64,000 nt of DNA from Semisulcospira habei (lineage: Eukaryota > Mollusca > Gastropoda > Semisulcospiridae), in contig BTPG01000006.1 in the NCBI GenBank assembly GCA_036245525.1, forward strand, positions 68,745,786 through 68,809,785, read 5' to 3'. The notes under the pieces are model-generated. The model saw nothing but the letters and a program-made list of their open reading frames with translations. It did not search any database and was not told where the DNA came from. This document shows positions 42,491 through 53,846 of the stretch, in pieces. Every line of letters starts with the position of its first letter. The stretch's first letter is position 1. Both the position numbers and the translations under genes were made by a program.

Positions 42491-43029
42491 TTCAAAGAAT
42501 ATAGTTTGGACAACGATGCCAAATGTAAACTGTATGAGTACGTAATCATTTAGTATGTAGACTATCACATGAGAGAAGTCCAAATTTTGGTCCCCGCTGC
42601 ATATAAAGGTATGTATGGGGGAAACTCTACTATCGCATCACAGTGAACTGGTTTATGTTTAAGAAAGATACCTTGCAAACTCTGTTATAGGATTGCTTAC
42701 CGTATGACCACATGGTGCAATGTTCTCTGTGATGGTTACAGAAGGAGTTTTACATTACAATTTCACTTTGTAATTTGATTACGTTTACGTGCTAAGTATC
42801 AACTATTTTTTGTGGTATCGAAAAACAACAAACGTGTTTACATTCTGGTCAGAACATGCAGTCCAAAGTTTTCCTCGCAAAGCCCTTATGAGGTACAGGT
42901 TTGAGAGTTCATGATTCGGGGAAAAAAATCACAGGAAGCAATCGCACAAAAACACGATCCCTCGCGAAAATGTCACTTACGAGGTTTTATCCGAACACCA
43001 TCGATATAACTTCAAACCCGAGTAAGCAA
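42346..43029. other. Non-coding
   Basis: C-run at 42413-42430, TTTG repeats at 42460-42490. No gene. Confidence 0.4.
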
Positions 43030-43106
43030 GCTCCTCGGGCCCACGACGGTCGCAGTGGACCCGCGCACGACAGTAAACTTCGGCCGTCGTGGGGCCGACG
43101 ACGTTT
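43030..43106. repeat. Family G palindromes
   Basis: CGGGCCCACGACGGTCG and AACTTCGGCCGTCGTGGGGCC form overlapping GC-rich stems. The same words recur at 26968-26995 and 62508-62540. Confidence 0.55.
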
Positions 43107-43123
43107 TGCTCCTGCGAACGACT

Positions 43124-43189
43124 GCAAGAGGCACAGATCCTCATGAGCCCCCGCGACAGCGGGGGCTCATGAGGATCTGTGCCTCTTGC
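43124..43189. mobile_element. Family B hairpin, perfect 30-bp stem
   Basis: Arms 43124-43153 and 43160-43189 are exact complements (GCAAGAGGCACAGATCC ... GAGCCCCCG) with the 6-nt loop CGACAG. The rest of the B element is absent on both sides. Confidence 0.85.
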
Positions 43190-43569
43190 CTGTACACATC
43201 TATGACTTTTACAGTCAGGATGAAATTTGCGTGACGGTTGCACTTTGTAATTGTAAAATTACACCAACACACCGTAGGACGAATTCCTTGGAATCTACCG
43301 TGTCTGACCCAAACAAAGTTCGGTTACGTACTTGCCTAAGATATATGAAGGGTTTCATACACGCGGACGATACGCGGCTTTTATGCATACTTCAGACTTG
43401 AAAGATTCATGTCAAGCACTCGGTAATTTGATTCAAAAGGAATGCTCTGCATGCAGGTGAACGCCCGAAACCGATCCCCATGCTCCGCCCTCACTTTATT
43501 TTACACAGGTCACAGTTCAGGAAAATCAAGAACACCTCTTGCATGTACTACGTCGATTGATGTGTTCCT
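43190..43569. other. Non-coding
   Basis: Nothing recognised. Confidence 0.4.
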
Positions 43570-43674
43570 ATAACCCTTTGCGTGTCGGTAGCGGTTTTTG
43601 TCGGGCTGATTCCAACGCGATGATTCCTACAAGAATCATCGCGACAAAAACCGCTACCGACAGCCAGTGGGTTA
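43570..43674. mobile_element. Family D MITE, full (~105 bp)
   Basis: TATAACCCTTTGCGTGTCGG to CAGCCAGTGGGTTAA. Long arms GTCGGTAGCGGTTTTTGTCG and CGACAAAAACCGCTACCGAC. The best template for recognising the expanded copy at 45813-47242. Confidence 0.85.
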
Positions 43675-43727
43675 AATAATAAAAAGTGGTCGCAGATTGC
43701 GTGTCGAAAATCTATTGTTAACTCATT

Positions 43728-43932
43728 TTGCCCGGGACACACCACAGCAAGATATGGCTCGACCATGATAGTTCAAGGGTGGTGACAGAATAGCTTGGCG
43801 CCTATAGGCGCCAAGCTATTCTGCCACCACCCTTGAACTGTCATGGTCGATCTGGCTCCTTAATTGTAATGCAGTCCTCAGAGGACAACTCCAAAATGTG
43901 GGTATTTCGTACCTCATGCACGATGAGTTTAA
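43728..43932. mobile_element. Family A MITE (205 bp)
   Basis: TTAACTCATTTTGCCCGG start, CACGATGAGTTTAA end. Core with GGCGCCTATAGGCGCC centre. Same subfamily as 40148-40360. Confidence 0.88.
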
Positions 43933-44007
43933 ATTCAACGCCAAAGAGCCACAGCAGCCTTTAAAGGAAGACGGGGGCTCATGAAGATCTATGTCTCTTG
44001 CGTATAG
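43933..44007 (-). mobile_element. Family B fragment
   Basis: ATTCAACGCCAAAGAGCC then GGGGGCTCATGAAGATC and CTATGTCTCTTGC: inner B sequence and the right hairpin arm. Confidence 0.6.
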
Positions 44008-44210
44008 ATTGACATGACTTGTTCGTGAAAGTGAAGTTAAAATTGTACATGTACTCACGTCCAAAAAATTAAGGAAAATAAACCAAAACAACAACCTATC
44101 AACCTATTATGGGCCTTACTCCGCCGGCTAACAGCGCAGAGCTGTACCCGTGCTAAGACCGACGTCGACACGAAGACCTTTTTTCTCACCCTGATACGAA
44201 TTTCACACCC

Positions 44211-44296
44211 TTGTTGCTACAACCTTGTTGTGCCTGTCGTTTTGTGCACTGACCTCCGTCAGTGCAGAAAACAACAGGCACAACAAGGTTGCAACA
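44211..44296. repeat. Family M palindrome
   Basis: TTGTTGCTACAACCTTGTTG pairs with CAACAAGGTTGCAACAA. The centre GCACTGAC-CTCC-GTCAGTGC is perfect. Single copy in the window. Confidence 0.7.
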
Positions 44297-44488
44297 AAAA
44301 AACAAAACAAAAAAACTAAAAAATGGAGGCATGTTTTGTTTATTCGGTATTACTGTCTTTTTTTTTTTTTAATAAACCTCACTGCGAAATGAGCAAACAA
44401 CAAGAAACAAACTCTTCCCAATTACAGACTAATTTACTCTCCAGACCAATAGACAAAAATCAAAAGTTGGTAAAAACAGCACTTCAGT

Positions 44489-44577
44489 GTTTCGACGAAA
44501 ACAGTGGATTAAAAGCCAGGACAACCATGCAATATCGCATGTTTGTCCGGGTTTATAATCCACTGTTTCATCGAAAC
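44489..44577. repeat. Family L-like palindrome
   Basis: GTTTCGACGAAAACAGTGG pairs with CCACTGTTTCATCGAAAC. Inner GGACAACCATGC and GCATGTTTGTCC. Related to 57264-57360. Confidence 0.65.
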
Positions 44578-44802
44578 GCGTGCAATAGTCTACGGTTTTC
44601 GTGGAATCACGTGCAATTTTGGTCTACTTCTGATTTCAGAACAACACCTATCGTGACTGTCCTTTATAAACATGGGTTTCTCTTTGGAATACGTTATGCT
44701 TTAATTGTCTTTTTTTTTGTTGCCCTGTTCCTTTATTTATTGGCATTTTCTTCCCAGATAGCAAAAGGTCGTCAAGGCCGACTGACGGCTGAAGTTGGCC
44801 CG

Positions 44803-45100
44803 GTTGGTTGGTAAGTTCGGGTTTAACGTCCACAGCACCGAGGTGATCATGGACGGCCCTGACGGGCGGGTTATGGGGGACAGGGAAATCTATTGTCTAT
44901 GGAGTACGACCTGAATACTGATCAACTCAGGCGCACTCCAACTGTGCCACTTTGATTTACCAGGACCTTTCAACGGACATGCTATTGAATAAATCCGTTT
45001 TCCCCCCTGACTTGTGAGTCCAGCTATCGAACCAAACGACTCGGCGATTCCCTTCGCTCTCCTGCTCCGACGTTTAACCGCCTGAGCTAGTTCGGACTCA
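44803..45100 (-). mobile_element. tRNA-derived SINE, full length
   Basis: Complement of the family at 26571-26876. Tail GTTGGTTGGTAAGTTC, TTTAACGTCCACAGCACCG at 44822-44841, body, and A-box complement GCCTGAGCTAGTTCGGAC at the right end. Its TTTAACGTCC is uninterrupted, giving the empty-site state for 14257 and 32236. Confidence 0.8.
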
Positions 45101-45150
45101 GCCGTGCGCGGGCCAACTGCAGCTGTCGTCGTCCCGATCACGTTTGCGTA

Positions 45151-45202
45151 CTCAAGAGACATAGATCCTCATGAGCCCCCGCGACATCTATGTCTCTTGT
45201 CA
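45151..45202. mobile_element. Family B hairpin, right arm shortened
   Basis: CAAGAGACATAGATCCTC with ATCTATGTCTCTTG; central GC stem reduced to CCCCCGCG. Confidence 0.65.
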
Positions 45203-45812
45203 CGAACTGGCTAATTCACCAACACCACACTACACACGCAGGCCCGGATCAGTGGTTGCGTGTTTTTCATCTAGGCATGTCACGCGTGAACACGGACAAT
45301 CACTTATTGGTTGTCATTGTCGGGGTGTGGCTTTGATCACGGAAAGTGGATGGCGGTCCCTGCTTAGAACTATAATGAGTTTGCGTTCTATGTGACAACA
45401 ACAATTAGCTACCGACTCTACAAGTTGTTGGGCCTTGTGAAACAGCGTACTAATTGTTGTCGGCGACGTGGGGCAGTTGCATAACTCATAGTTCTGCGCA
45501 ATCCACTACTAAGCAAGGTGCTCCGCTATAGCTTGCACAGGCTTTAAGCTCTCTGAAACAAGAGGCCAGATTGATTCAGCATGTGTAGCATTTGCTAGAA
45601 GCCAGTAAATAGTAACTCCTGTTGGTGACACCGTTAGGCCTAATCAGTAATCAGTGCAGTCGTTAAACCCTTTCAACAGCTGGGACCCCATTTTCTAAAG
45701 GAGGGGTGGGAGGACGGGGAAGAATGCGGCGTCCTGTAACGAAAACATGACGGTTGCTGAGTATTTCTACTCTTGCAGGACCCAGTTAGCTCAATACCAG
45801 CGGGCCGTCAAG
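45203..45812. other. Non-coding; family F fragment
   Basis: CTAAGCAAGGTGCTCCGC at 45510-45527 is half a family F palindrome. TTGTTGTCG-type inverted words at 45398-45465. No gene. Confidence 0.45.
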
Positions 45813-47242
45813 TTAACACCGTGGCTTTGGTTGTTGGTAGAGCATTTTATTGAGGTGATTTCTGGCTGCCGTTAGCGCTTTTTGTTAAGGTGATTTCTAG
45901 CTGCCGTTAGCGCTTTTTTTGTTAAGGTGATTTCTAGCTGCCGTCAGCGCTTTTTGTTAAGATGATTTCTAGCTGCCGTTAACGCTTTTTGTTAAGATGA
46001 TTTCTAGCTGCCGTCAGCGCTTTTTGTTAAGATGATTTCTAGCTGCCGTTAGCGCTTTTTGTTAAGGTGATTTCTAGCTGCCGTTAGCGCTTTTTGTTAA
46101 GGTGATTTCTAGCTGCCGTTAGCGCTTTTTGTTAAGGTGATTTCTAGCTGCCGTCAGCGCTTTTTGTTAAGATGATTTCTAGCTGCCGTTAGCGCTTTTT
46201 GTTAAGGTGATTTCTAGCTGCCGTTAGCGCTTTTTGTTAAGGTGATTTCTAGCTGCCGTTAGCGCTTTTTGTTAAGGTGATTTCTAGCTGCCGTTAGCGC
46301 TTTTTGTTAAGATGATTTCTAGCTGCCGTTAGCGCTTTTTGTTAAGGTGATTTCTAGCTGCCGTTAGCGCTTTTTGTTAAGGTGATTTCTAGCTGCCGTC
46401 AGCGCTTTTTGTTAAGGTGATTTCTAGCTGCCGTCAGCGCTTTTTGTTAAGATGATTTCTAGCTGCCGTTAGCGCTTTTTGTTAAGGTGATTTCTAGCTG
46501 CCGTTAGCGCTTTTTGTTAAGGTGATTTCTAGCTGCCGTTAGCGCTTTTTGTTAAGGTGATTTCTAGCTGCCGTTAGCGCTTTTTGTTAAGGTGATTTCT
46601 AGCTGCCGTTAGCGCTTTTTGTTAAGGTGATTTCTAGCTGCCGTCAGCGCTTTTTGTTAAGATGATTTCTAGTTGCCGTTAGCGCTTTTTGTTAAGGTGA
46701 TTTCTAGCTGCCGTTAGCGCTTTTTGTTAAGGTGATTTCTAGCTGCCGTTAGCGCTTTTTGTTAAGGTGATTTCTAGCTGCCGTCAGCGCTTTTTGTTAA
46801 GATGATTTCTAGCTGCAGTTAGCGCTTTTTGTTAAGGTGATTTCTAGCTGCCGTTAGCGCTTTTTGTTAAGGTGATTTCTAGCTGCCGTTAGCTCTTTTT
46901 TTAACTTGAAGATGATTTTTGCCTCTTGGTAGAGCTTTTTGTCAATGTGATTGCTGCCATTAGTGCTATTTGTTGAGGTGATTCCTGCCTGCCGTTACCG
47001 CTTGTCGTTATGGTGATTTCTGACTGCCTTCAGCGTTTTTTGGTGAGGTGTTTTCTAGCTGCCGGCTAGCGTTTTTTTGAGGTGATTCTTCGTTGTTGGT
47101 AGAGCTTTTTGTGGAGGTGATTGCTGCCTGTCGGTGGAGCCTTCTGCTGAGTTAATTCATGGGTGCCGTTAGGGCTTTTTGTTGATATGATTCATGCAGA
47201 AATCACCGCAACGAAAAGCGCTACCGACAGCCACAGGATTAA
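45813..47242 (+). mobile_element. Family D MITE with internal minisatellite (1430 bp)
   Basis: Left end TTAACACCGTGGCTTTGG with GTTGGTAGAGCATTTTATTG. Right arm at 47195-47242: AAATCACCGCAACGAAAAGC, GCTACCGACAGCC, ACAGGATTAA. Left and right arms are complementary as in 43570-43674, with a tandem array between them in place of the usual loop. Confidence 0.8.
45866..46905 (+). repeat. 35-bp minisatellite (~30 copies)
   Basis: Unit GCTGCCGTTAGCGCTTTTTG plus TTAAGGTGATTTCTA, the left arm of family D. Two variant sites: CCGTT/CCGTC and AAGGTG/AAGATG. CCGTC units are nearly always followed by AAGATG, so variants travel together. Degenerate units continue to ~47190. Confidence 0.95.
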
Positions 47243-47499
47243 TCAAGTTAAATGCCTCCCCCCCCCCCACTACCCCCCCCCCCCACACTACCCCCCCCCC
47301 CCTGTCAACCTTCATGTTCCACCCTTTGTCAAAGGTAATTTTTCAGGTTTGTCGGAATGTGTCAATACATTGTTTATATTTGTTTATTTGTTTAGAGGAA
47401 GGGTGATATCGCTGTACAGTTTTACCGTCATTGCTTTCATACCATCAAAAGTGGACCGTGCTTTCTCATGACGATCTCTGAAAACGCCTATTGTCGTCT
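47243..47499. other. Non-coding, C-runs
   Basis: Three poly-C blocks at 47258-47302; no gene. Confidence 0.5.
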
Positions 47500-47699
47500 T
47501 CACTGCAAAGATTGTGTTTGACATTATTGTAAATTCAACGTCAGAATTTCCCAACCGTCAAAAGAACATGGATACAAAGCGTTTTCAGTAAGAGGCATAG
47601 ATCCTCATGAGCCCCCGCGTTGCGGGGGCTCATGAGGATCTATGCCTCTTGCAAGCTGTGCGGCGTTCAGTTATATATCTCGGCAGTGAACGGGTGGTA
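47500..47699 (-). mobile_element. Family B MITE
   Basis: TCTTCACTGCAAAGATTGTG start. Perfect 29-bp hairpin arms at 47590-47650 (AAGAGGCATAGATCC, loop GTT). Degraded right end GGCAGTGAACGGGTGG. Confidence 0.8.
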
Positions 47700-48195
47700 A
47701 GATCTAGATAGTATCTTGTTCCTATGTCCATTTTGAAAAAGACCAGAAATATTAATAAACTGAGTTGTAACTGACATTTCTAAACGTGTTTCTTTCTCCT
47801 TCGGGTTCTTCTCTCTCGATCTCGATACGTAGCTTCTACGTTCGCTCTTCGGCACCTGTAAACTTCGTTGTCTTTTCAACCCGTCAAAAACAAGAAAACA
47901 AATATCCAGCATTGGCGGCGTCCACGGCTCCTTACACTAATTGTCTCCCTCGATTCACCATCGCAGTTAGCGGTAGCAAATCGAGACAACCAGTGTGACG
48001 GCGGCTTTGTCTTATGGGCAGTTGCCAAGCGTCTGTGTTTCCATTAACGTTTTAGGAATTTCCGGCGGACTGCGTGGGACTTAGCCGTTTCACTTTACAG
48101 AAAAGACAACAAAATAATCGTTAAAGGCTCAGATTTTCGACGTCTAGAAGGTACGACCCTCTCATTCCGAAGTAGAGCTAGAGGCAGTTATGCAG
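47700..48195. other. Non-coding; families I and N
   Basis: I copy at 47735-47815 (TAAACGTGTTTCTTTCTCC). N palindrome at 47938-47995 (ATTGTCTCCCTCGATTC, AAATCGAGACAACCAGTG), with a sister at 56470-56560. No gene. Confidence 0.5.
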
Positions 48196-48259
48196 CAAAA
48201 GGCGTAGATTCCTATTAGCCCCTGCGACAGCAGTTGCTAATTGGAGTCTACGCTTTTTG
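48196..48259. mobile_element. Family B hairpin, diverged
   Basis: GCAAAAGGCGTAGATTCC pairs with GGAGTCTACGCTTTTTG; centre CCCCTGCGACAGCAG. Confidence 0.6.
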
Positions 48260-48539
48260 AATCCATGTTTTCTTGTAGAATTGTACGAGGGTGCGCTCAG
48301 CTCTACTGTAGCAGAAACAGTAATGCAGTTTGTAAACCGATCTCGTCAGCGGACGTGTTTCCTCTACCCATCCCCCCCCTCCCCCACCCCCCACCCCCCA
48401 CTCCCTCCATGATGTTATCCACCCGTACTTTTGTTTGTCTACCTCTCACCTGCGAAGCCCGTTCGTTTGCAAGTAGGCACAGAACTTTATGTACCCTCTC
48501 GGTGTTAACATTTTGTGGCGATCCATTGTTTTTGCCTGC
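48260..48539. other. Non-coding
   Basis: C-rich 48370-48410. ORF 48241-48543 has no family signature. Confidence 0.4.
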
Positions 48540-48758
48540 TTAACTCATTTGCTACCAGCAGTTGTGAATTAAAAATGTCACGTAAATCACGACAAAGTGG
48601 ACATCCGACAACCTCACGTGTATAAGGAGCCCTTATGCAAATAGGACGAAGAAGACGTATATAACCTTATGTATCACTTAACGTCTGTGGTGGCTAACGA
48701 GAATCAGCGCCTCTAGCAACTGAATTGCGTTTGCTTTTGCCGATAATGAAGGGGTTAA
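48540..48758 (-). mobile_element. Family B-like MITE, strongly diverged
   Basis: TTAACTCATTTGCTACC to GATAATGAAGGGGTTAA with TTGCGTTTGCTTTTGCCG. No clear hairpin remains. Confidence 0.55.
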
Positions 48759-48777
48759 TTGCGAGATGAAGTCAGTT

Positions 48778-48846
48778 ACAAGAGATAAAAATCCTCATGA
48801 TCCCTTGCAACTGTGGGTATCGCATTAGGATCTATGTCTCTTGCAG
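48778..48846. mobile_element. Family B hairpin, diverged
   Basis: CAAGAGATAAAAATCCTCATG with TTAGGATCTATGTCTCTTG; B flank GCAGTTAGATTGGG follows. Confidence 0.65.
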
Positions 48847-48869
48847 TTAGATTGGGATGACCTTATCTG

Positions 48870-49020
48870 AGTTTAGATGAGTTGAGTGGAGCTAAAGTTG
48901 AGTTAAGCTGAGTTGAGCTGAACTAAGTTGAGCTGAGTTGAGCTGTGTTGAGTTTAGCTGAGTTTAGCTGAGGTGCGATGTGCTGAGTTGAGTTTTTGAG
49001 TTGAGCTGAACTGAGATGAG
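48870..49020 (+). repeat. ~10-bp minisatellite, GAGTTGAGCT type
   Basis: Imperfect tandem GAGTTGAGCT and GAGTTTAGCT units over ~150 bp. Confidence 0.8.
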
Positions 49021-49510
49021 GCCATATTGGGCTATTGGACTGTTGTTTAGTACCTGATGTCATGTATTGTGGACCAGTCATTTGTTAAAATAAAAACGTT
49101 CCAACTCCAAAACTGAGAAACGCCGACTAAATCCAACATCAAACTGAGATGAGATGAGAATCATTTCACTGTTACCAAGCACTGCTCGTGTTCAAGGTGT
49201 GGAATTCGCTGTGTAACATTCTCCTCAATATTCTCCTGTTTCTCTGACTGAGTAAGCCGTCGGCGGTTACACCCTGTGACTCGTAGGTACTCCTGCTACC
49301 CCGCTGCGTGAGTGACAAGGCGGTGTGTCACTCGGGTAACGGCCAGCCTCCCCGCGCTCTACCCGATAATACCCCGTTAATTCTGGCCCAAAGGCGCAAA
49401 GCATACCCCATAGAAATCGCGCTTCTGTGAGAGACGACCGACGGAAAGTGTTGTGCGAGTAAATGGCAAGATTTTGTAGTAGGTTGTTCCCTCTTCAAAA
49501 CTCGCTACCC
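49021..49510. other. Non-coding
   Basis: No recognised feature. Confidence 0.4.
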
Positions 49511-49732
49511 AGAGGCAAGAGCAGTAGATCCTCATGAGCCCCCGCAGTTGCGGGGCTCATGAGGATCTATGTCTCTTGGTTGTATTATTCACGTGCATTT
49601 TTTCGACAGAGGAGGGGGTGAACTAGTGTTAAGTATAGGTTTTCCCTCTCCCAAAACCATTACCCAACTGCAAGAGACATAGATCTTCATGAACCCCCGC
49701 TGTCAGGCGGGTTAATAATCTACACCTCTTCC
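49511..49732. mobile_element. Two family B hairpins
   Basis: 49514-49577: GCAAGAGCAGTAGATCC with GGATCTATGTCTCTTG around GCCCCCGCAGTTGCGGGGC. 49671-49731: GCAAGAGACATAGATC with an eroded right arm. Partial B flanks (TTTTTTCGACAGAGGAGG) occur near 49600. Confidence 0.7.
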
Positions 49733-50860
<1,128 letters not shown>

Positions 50861-50962
50861 CTACATTCGCTCACGCACGCACGCACCACGCACATACACA
50901 CACACATACCCACACACGCACTCAGGTACGCACGCATGCACATCGCAACCCGTGCATGCACG

Positions 50963-51018
<56 letters not shown>

Positions 51019-51055
51019 CACCGCAATTCAGTACGCATGCACACACGCACGAACA

Positions 51056-51108
<53 letters not shown>

Positions 51109-51583
51109 ACACACGCACGCACTCAGGCACATACGCACAAAAACAAACACACGCTCTCGGACACGCACTCCAGACATACCTACCCGCATACGCGTACGCA
51201 CAAAAGTATAAAATGAGTAAAAACACAAAGTAAAGCAATAAACAAAGAATCATTAAGTACATTAAAGTTCATACAGCAAGGGCAAATATGAATGCAGGTG
51301 CTATCTCTCCCCCCCCCCCCTCTCTCTCTCTCTCTCTCACGCCGACACACACACACACATACACACACACACAGCATGCACGCACGCACGCGCACACACA
51401 CACACACACACACACACAGAGTCACACATACAGTACACACACACACACACACACACATACGCGAGCGCGCGCCCAACATATCGAGCACACACATATGAAG
51501 GCAAAAACATTATACACAGTACATGCAGTATTCAAAGGTACTCTTTGGCATTCAAATATTATGGTACGGCTATGGGAAAAAGG

Positions 51584-51671
<88 letters not shown>

Positions 51672-51770
51672 CACATACACACACATACACATACATACAC
51701 ACACACACACACAAGCACGCACATGTACACATCTGAACACACGTGTAAGTTATCCCAATACTGTAATGAT
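50861..51770. repeat. Microsatellite cluster inside LINE 3' UTR
   Basis: (CA)n at 50965-51015, 51054-51108, 51345-51418 and 51685-51712. C-run and (TC)n at 51309-51337, (TC)n at 51586-51668. The unique islands 51195-51300 and 51484-51585 may be original 3' UTR. Confidence 0.8.
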
Positions 51771-51774
51771 TTGA

Positions 51775-53646
51775 TTACGTCAGAGATTCTAGGTGTTTGA
51801 AGAGGCTGTCCCTATATGAGGTGAGCGTCTTTGCGTTTCTAATTTCTGCAGGAATAGAATTCCAGAATGAACTTCCCGAGAATGACAAGCTGGTTTTGAA
51901 TAAATCAATACGCGGCAGGGGTACTTTGAATTGTTGTCCATGTCTAGAAGCTACAGATGTCCGTTCTGAGAAAAAAGAACTCAAGTACAGTGGACATGAT
52001 TGCTTGTACAGCTTGTACATCAATACACCTTTATTGAACTGAAAGTGCTGGGATAGAGGGAGAATTTTTAAAGTTTTAAGCTTTTCGTCAGTTGAGAGTT
52101 CGGGATCGGGAAATATAAGCTTAGCAGCTCTCCTATGTAGGGAGTTCAGCCTCTTCAAATGTACATCACTAGAACCATCCCACACTGTTGATGCATAGTC
52201 TATGTGCGACTTGACATGAGCATTGTAGAAAAGAAGACGCGTATCTGTGTCAGTAATTGTTTTCAATTTTGACAACATATACAGGCTTCTGGAAACTCTT
52301 TTGCACACATTATTAATATGCAGTTGCCATTTAAGCTGATCATCTATAGTGACCCCCAAGAGGCGGTGGTGTGATACTTGCTCAATTGGGCTGCCGTTTA
52401 TAGACAGACTAAGAGAGAGCGGGCATAGCTGGTGCTTTTGACGTGTGGTTATAACCATGCATTCTGTTTTTGACGGATTCAGGGACATGGAGTTGGAATG
52501 ACACCAGTCGGTGACCTCGCGCAGGCTTTCCTGCAGACGCGTGTTAATTGCAGCTACATTTTTGTGAGGAGTGTGTAGTGTGCAGTCATCAGCAAACATG
52601 TCACAAGAAATATCGCGGCAACTAATATGTAGTGGAAGGTCATTGATAAATATGCAGAACAGCAATGGCCCGAGGACAGAGCCCTGAGGCACGCCGCTTT
52701 TGACGTGACCATACGAGGAGTAGGATCCATTTAACAGTACTCTTTGCTTCCTTCCGCTTAAATATGAAGTGAACAATGAGACAGCACCTGCATTGCAAAG
52801 ATATGCTTGAAGTTTTGACAAAAGAATGTTATGATTTACAAGGTCAAAAGCTTTCTTAAAATCAATAAAGATCGACCCAGTTATTTGGGAGTTATTTATG
52901 GATGCTAGCCACGCATCAATAAGTCTTGTTAGTGCCGTGTGGCAAGAATGCTTGGGGCGAAAGCCGGACTGAAATACGTGCAATAGACTACGACTCTCCA
53001 AATATTGATAAAGGTGTTTGTGCACGTGTCTTTCAAGAGGTTTGGAAAGGCTGGATAATATTGAGATGGGTCTATAGTTATTAACATCAGACAGATCTTT
53101 TGATTTAGGCAAAGGGATAACCTTGGCTTGCTTCAGTTCTGATGGAAATATATTTTGTTGGATGCATAAGTTATAAATATACGTTAACGATTCTACTGTA
53201 TAGGGAAGGGACAGTTTCAGGATTTTAGGACTGATCTCGTCAGGTCCCGATGATTTTTTGTTTTTCAGTGACCCGATCAGTTTTCCTACTTCATACACAG
53301 CTAGAGGCGGTATAGAGAAGGGGGGTTTGTCCTTAGTCTTCTGCTTACAGAAGTTAAGCAGGGACTCCGGGCATGTGTAAGACGTTTTTCCGCTTGAGGG
53401 TATGATTGACTCGGCAACAGACAAAAAATGTTTGTTAAAGATGTCTGCAGTAATACTAGAAGGAATGGCTGACGATTTCTTGCTGTTACCTCGGGTGATG
53501 AGATTAACTGCGCGCCAGAGTGCGGCAGTATCTCTGTCTTCTTTAATCATTCTTGTTGTTGTTTCTTGATTTTTAACGTCTCTCGCCACAACGAGGTGAT
53601 TGGAGACAGGTAGATTATTATGATTATAGGATAAAACATAGTTCAT
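51775..53646 (-). pseudogene. CR1-like LINE ORF2, 5'-truncated, frame open
   Basis: 623 codons without a stop: pre-RT linker, RT and C-terminal domain of a CR1/L2-group element. Motifs by residue: SSGPDEISPKILK 132-144, YRPISILSSLSK 191-202, FQSGFRPKHSCHTAL 225-239, IDFKKAFD 261-268, SGVPQGSVLGPLLF 317-330, FADD 351-354, LGVTID near 440, and WNSIPAEIRNAKTLTSY near the C-terminus. The endonuclease normally ahead of the RT is missing: homology stops at 53646, where the tail of the neighbouring I-group LINE begins. The RT catalytic residues are intact, but a protein without endonuclease and a 5' promoter would not mobilise itself. Confidence 0.88.
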
Positions 53647-53846
53647 AATTATAATATAATATAATTTATCGGGAAAAAAAAATGGTATGTGGTGTTTTTA
53701 TGATTTCGCTGTTACAATCATTGTGTCTGCAAGGAGTGTGGGTTGGTGCATATGCGGCCAACAAAGACTACGCACAGTTATAACAGAATTTTAGCATAGG
53801 GCGTCGTTGTTTGCCATCTTAGATGGGACGTACCCATCTCTGTTGT
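53647..53846 (-). repeat. 3' UTR and tail of the I-group LINE
   Basis: From the stop at 53847 to an AT-rich tail (ATTATAATATAATATAAT, 53647-53664) that abuts the CR1-like ORF. Confidence 0.6.
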
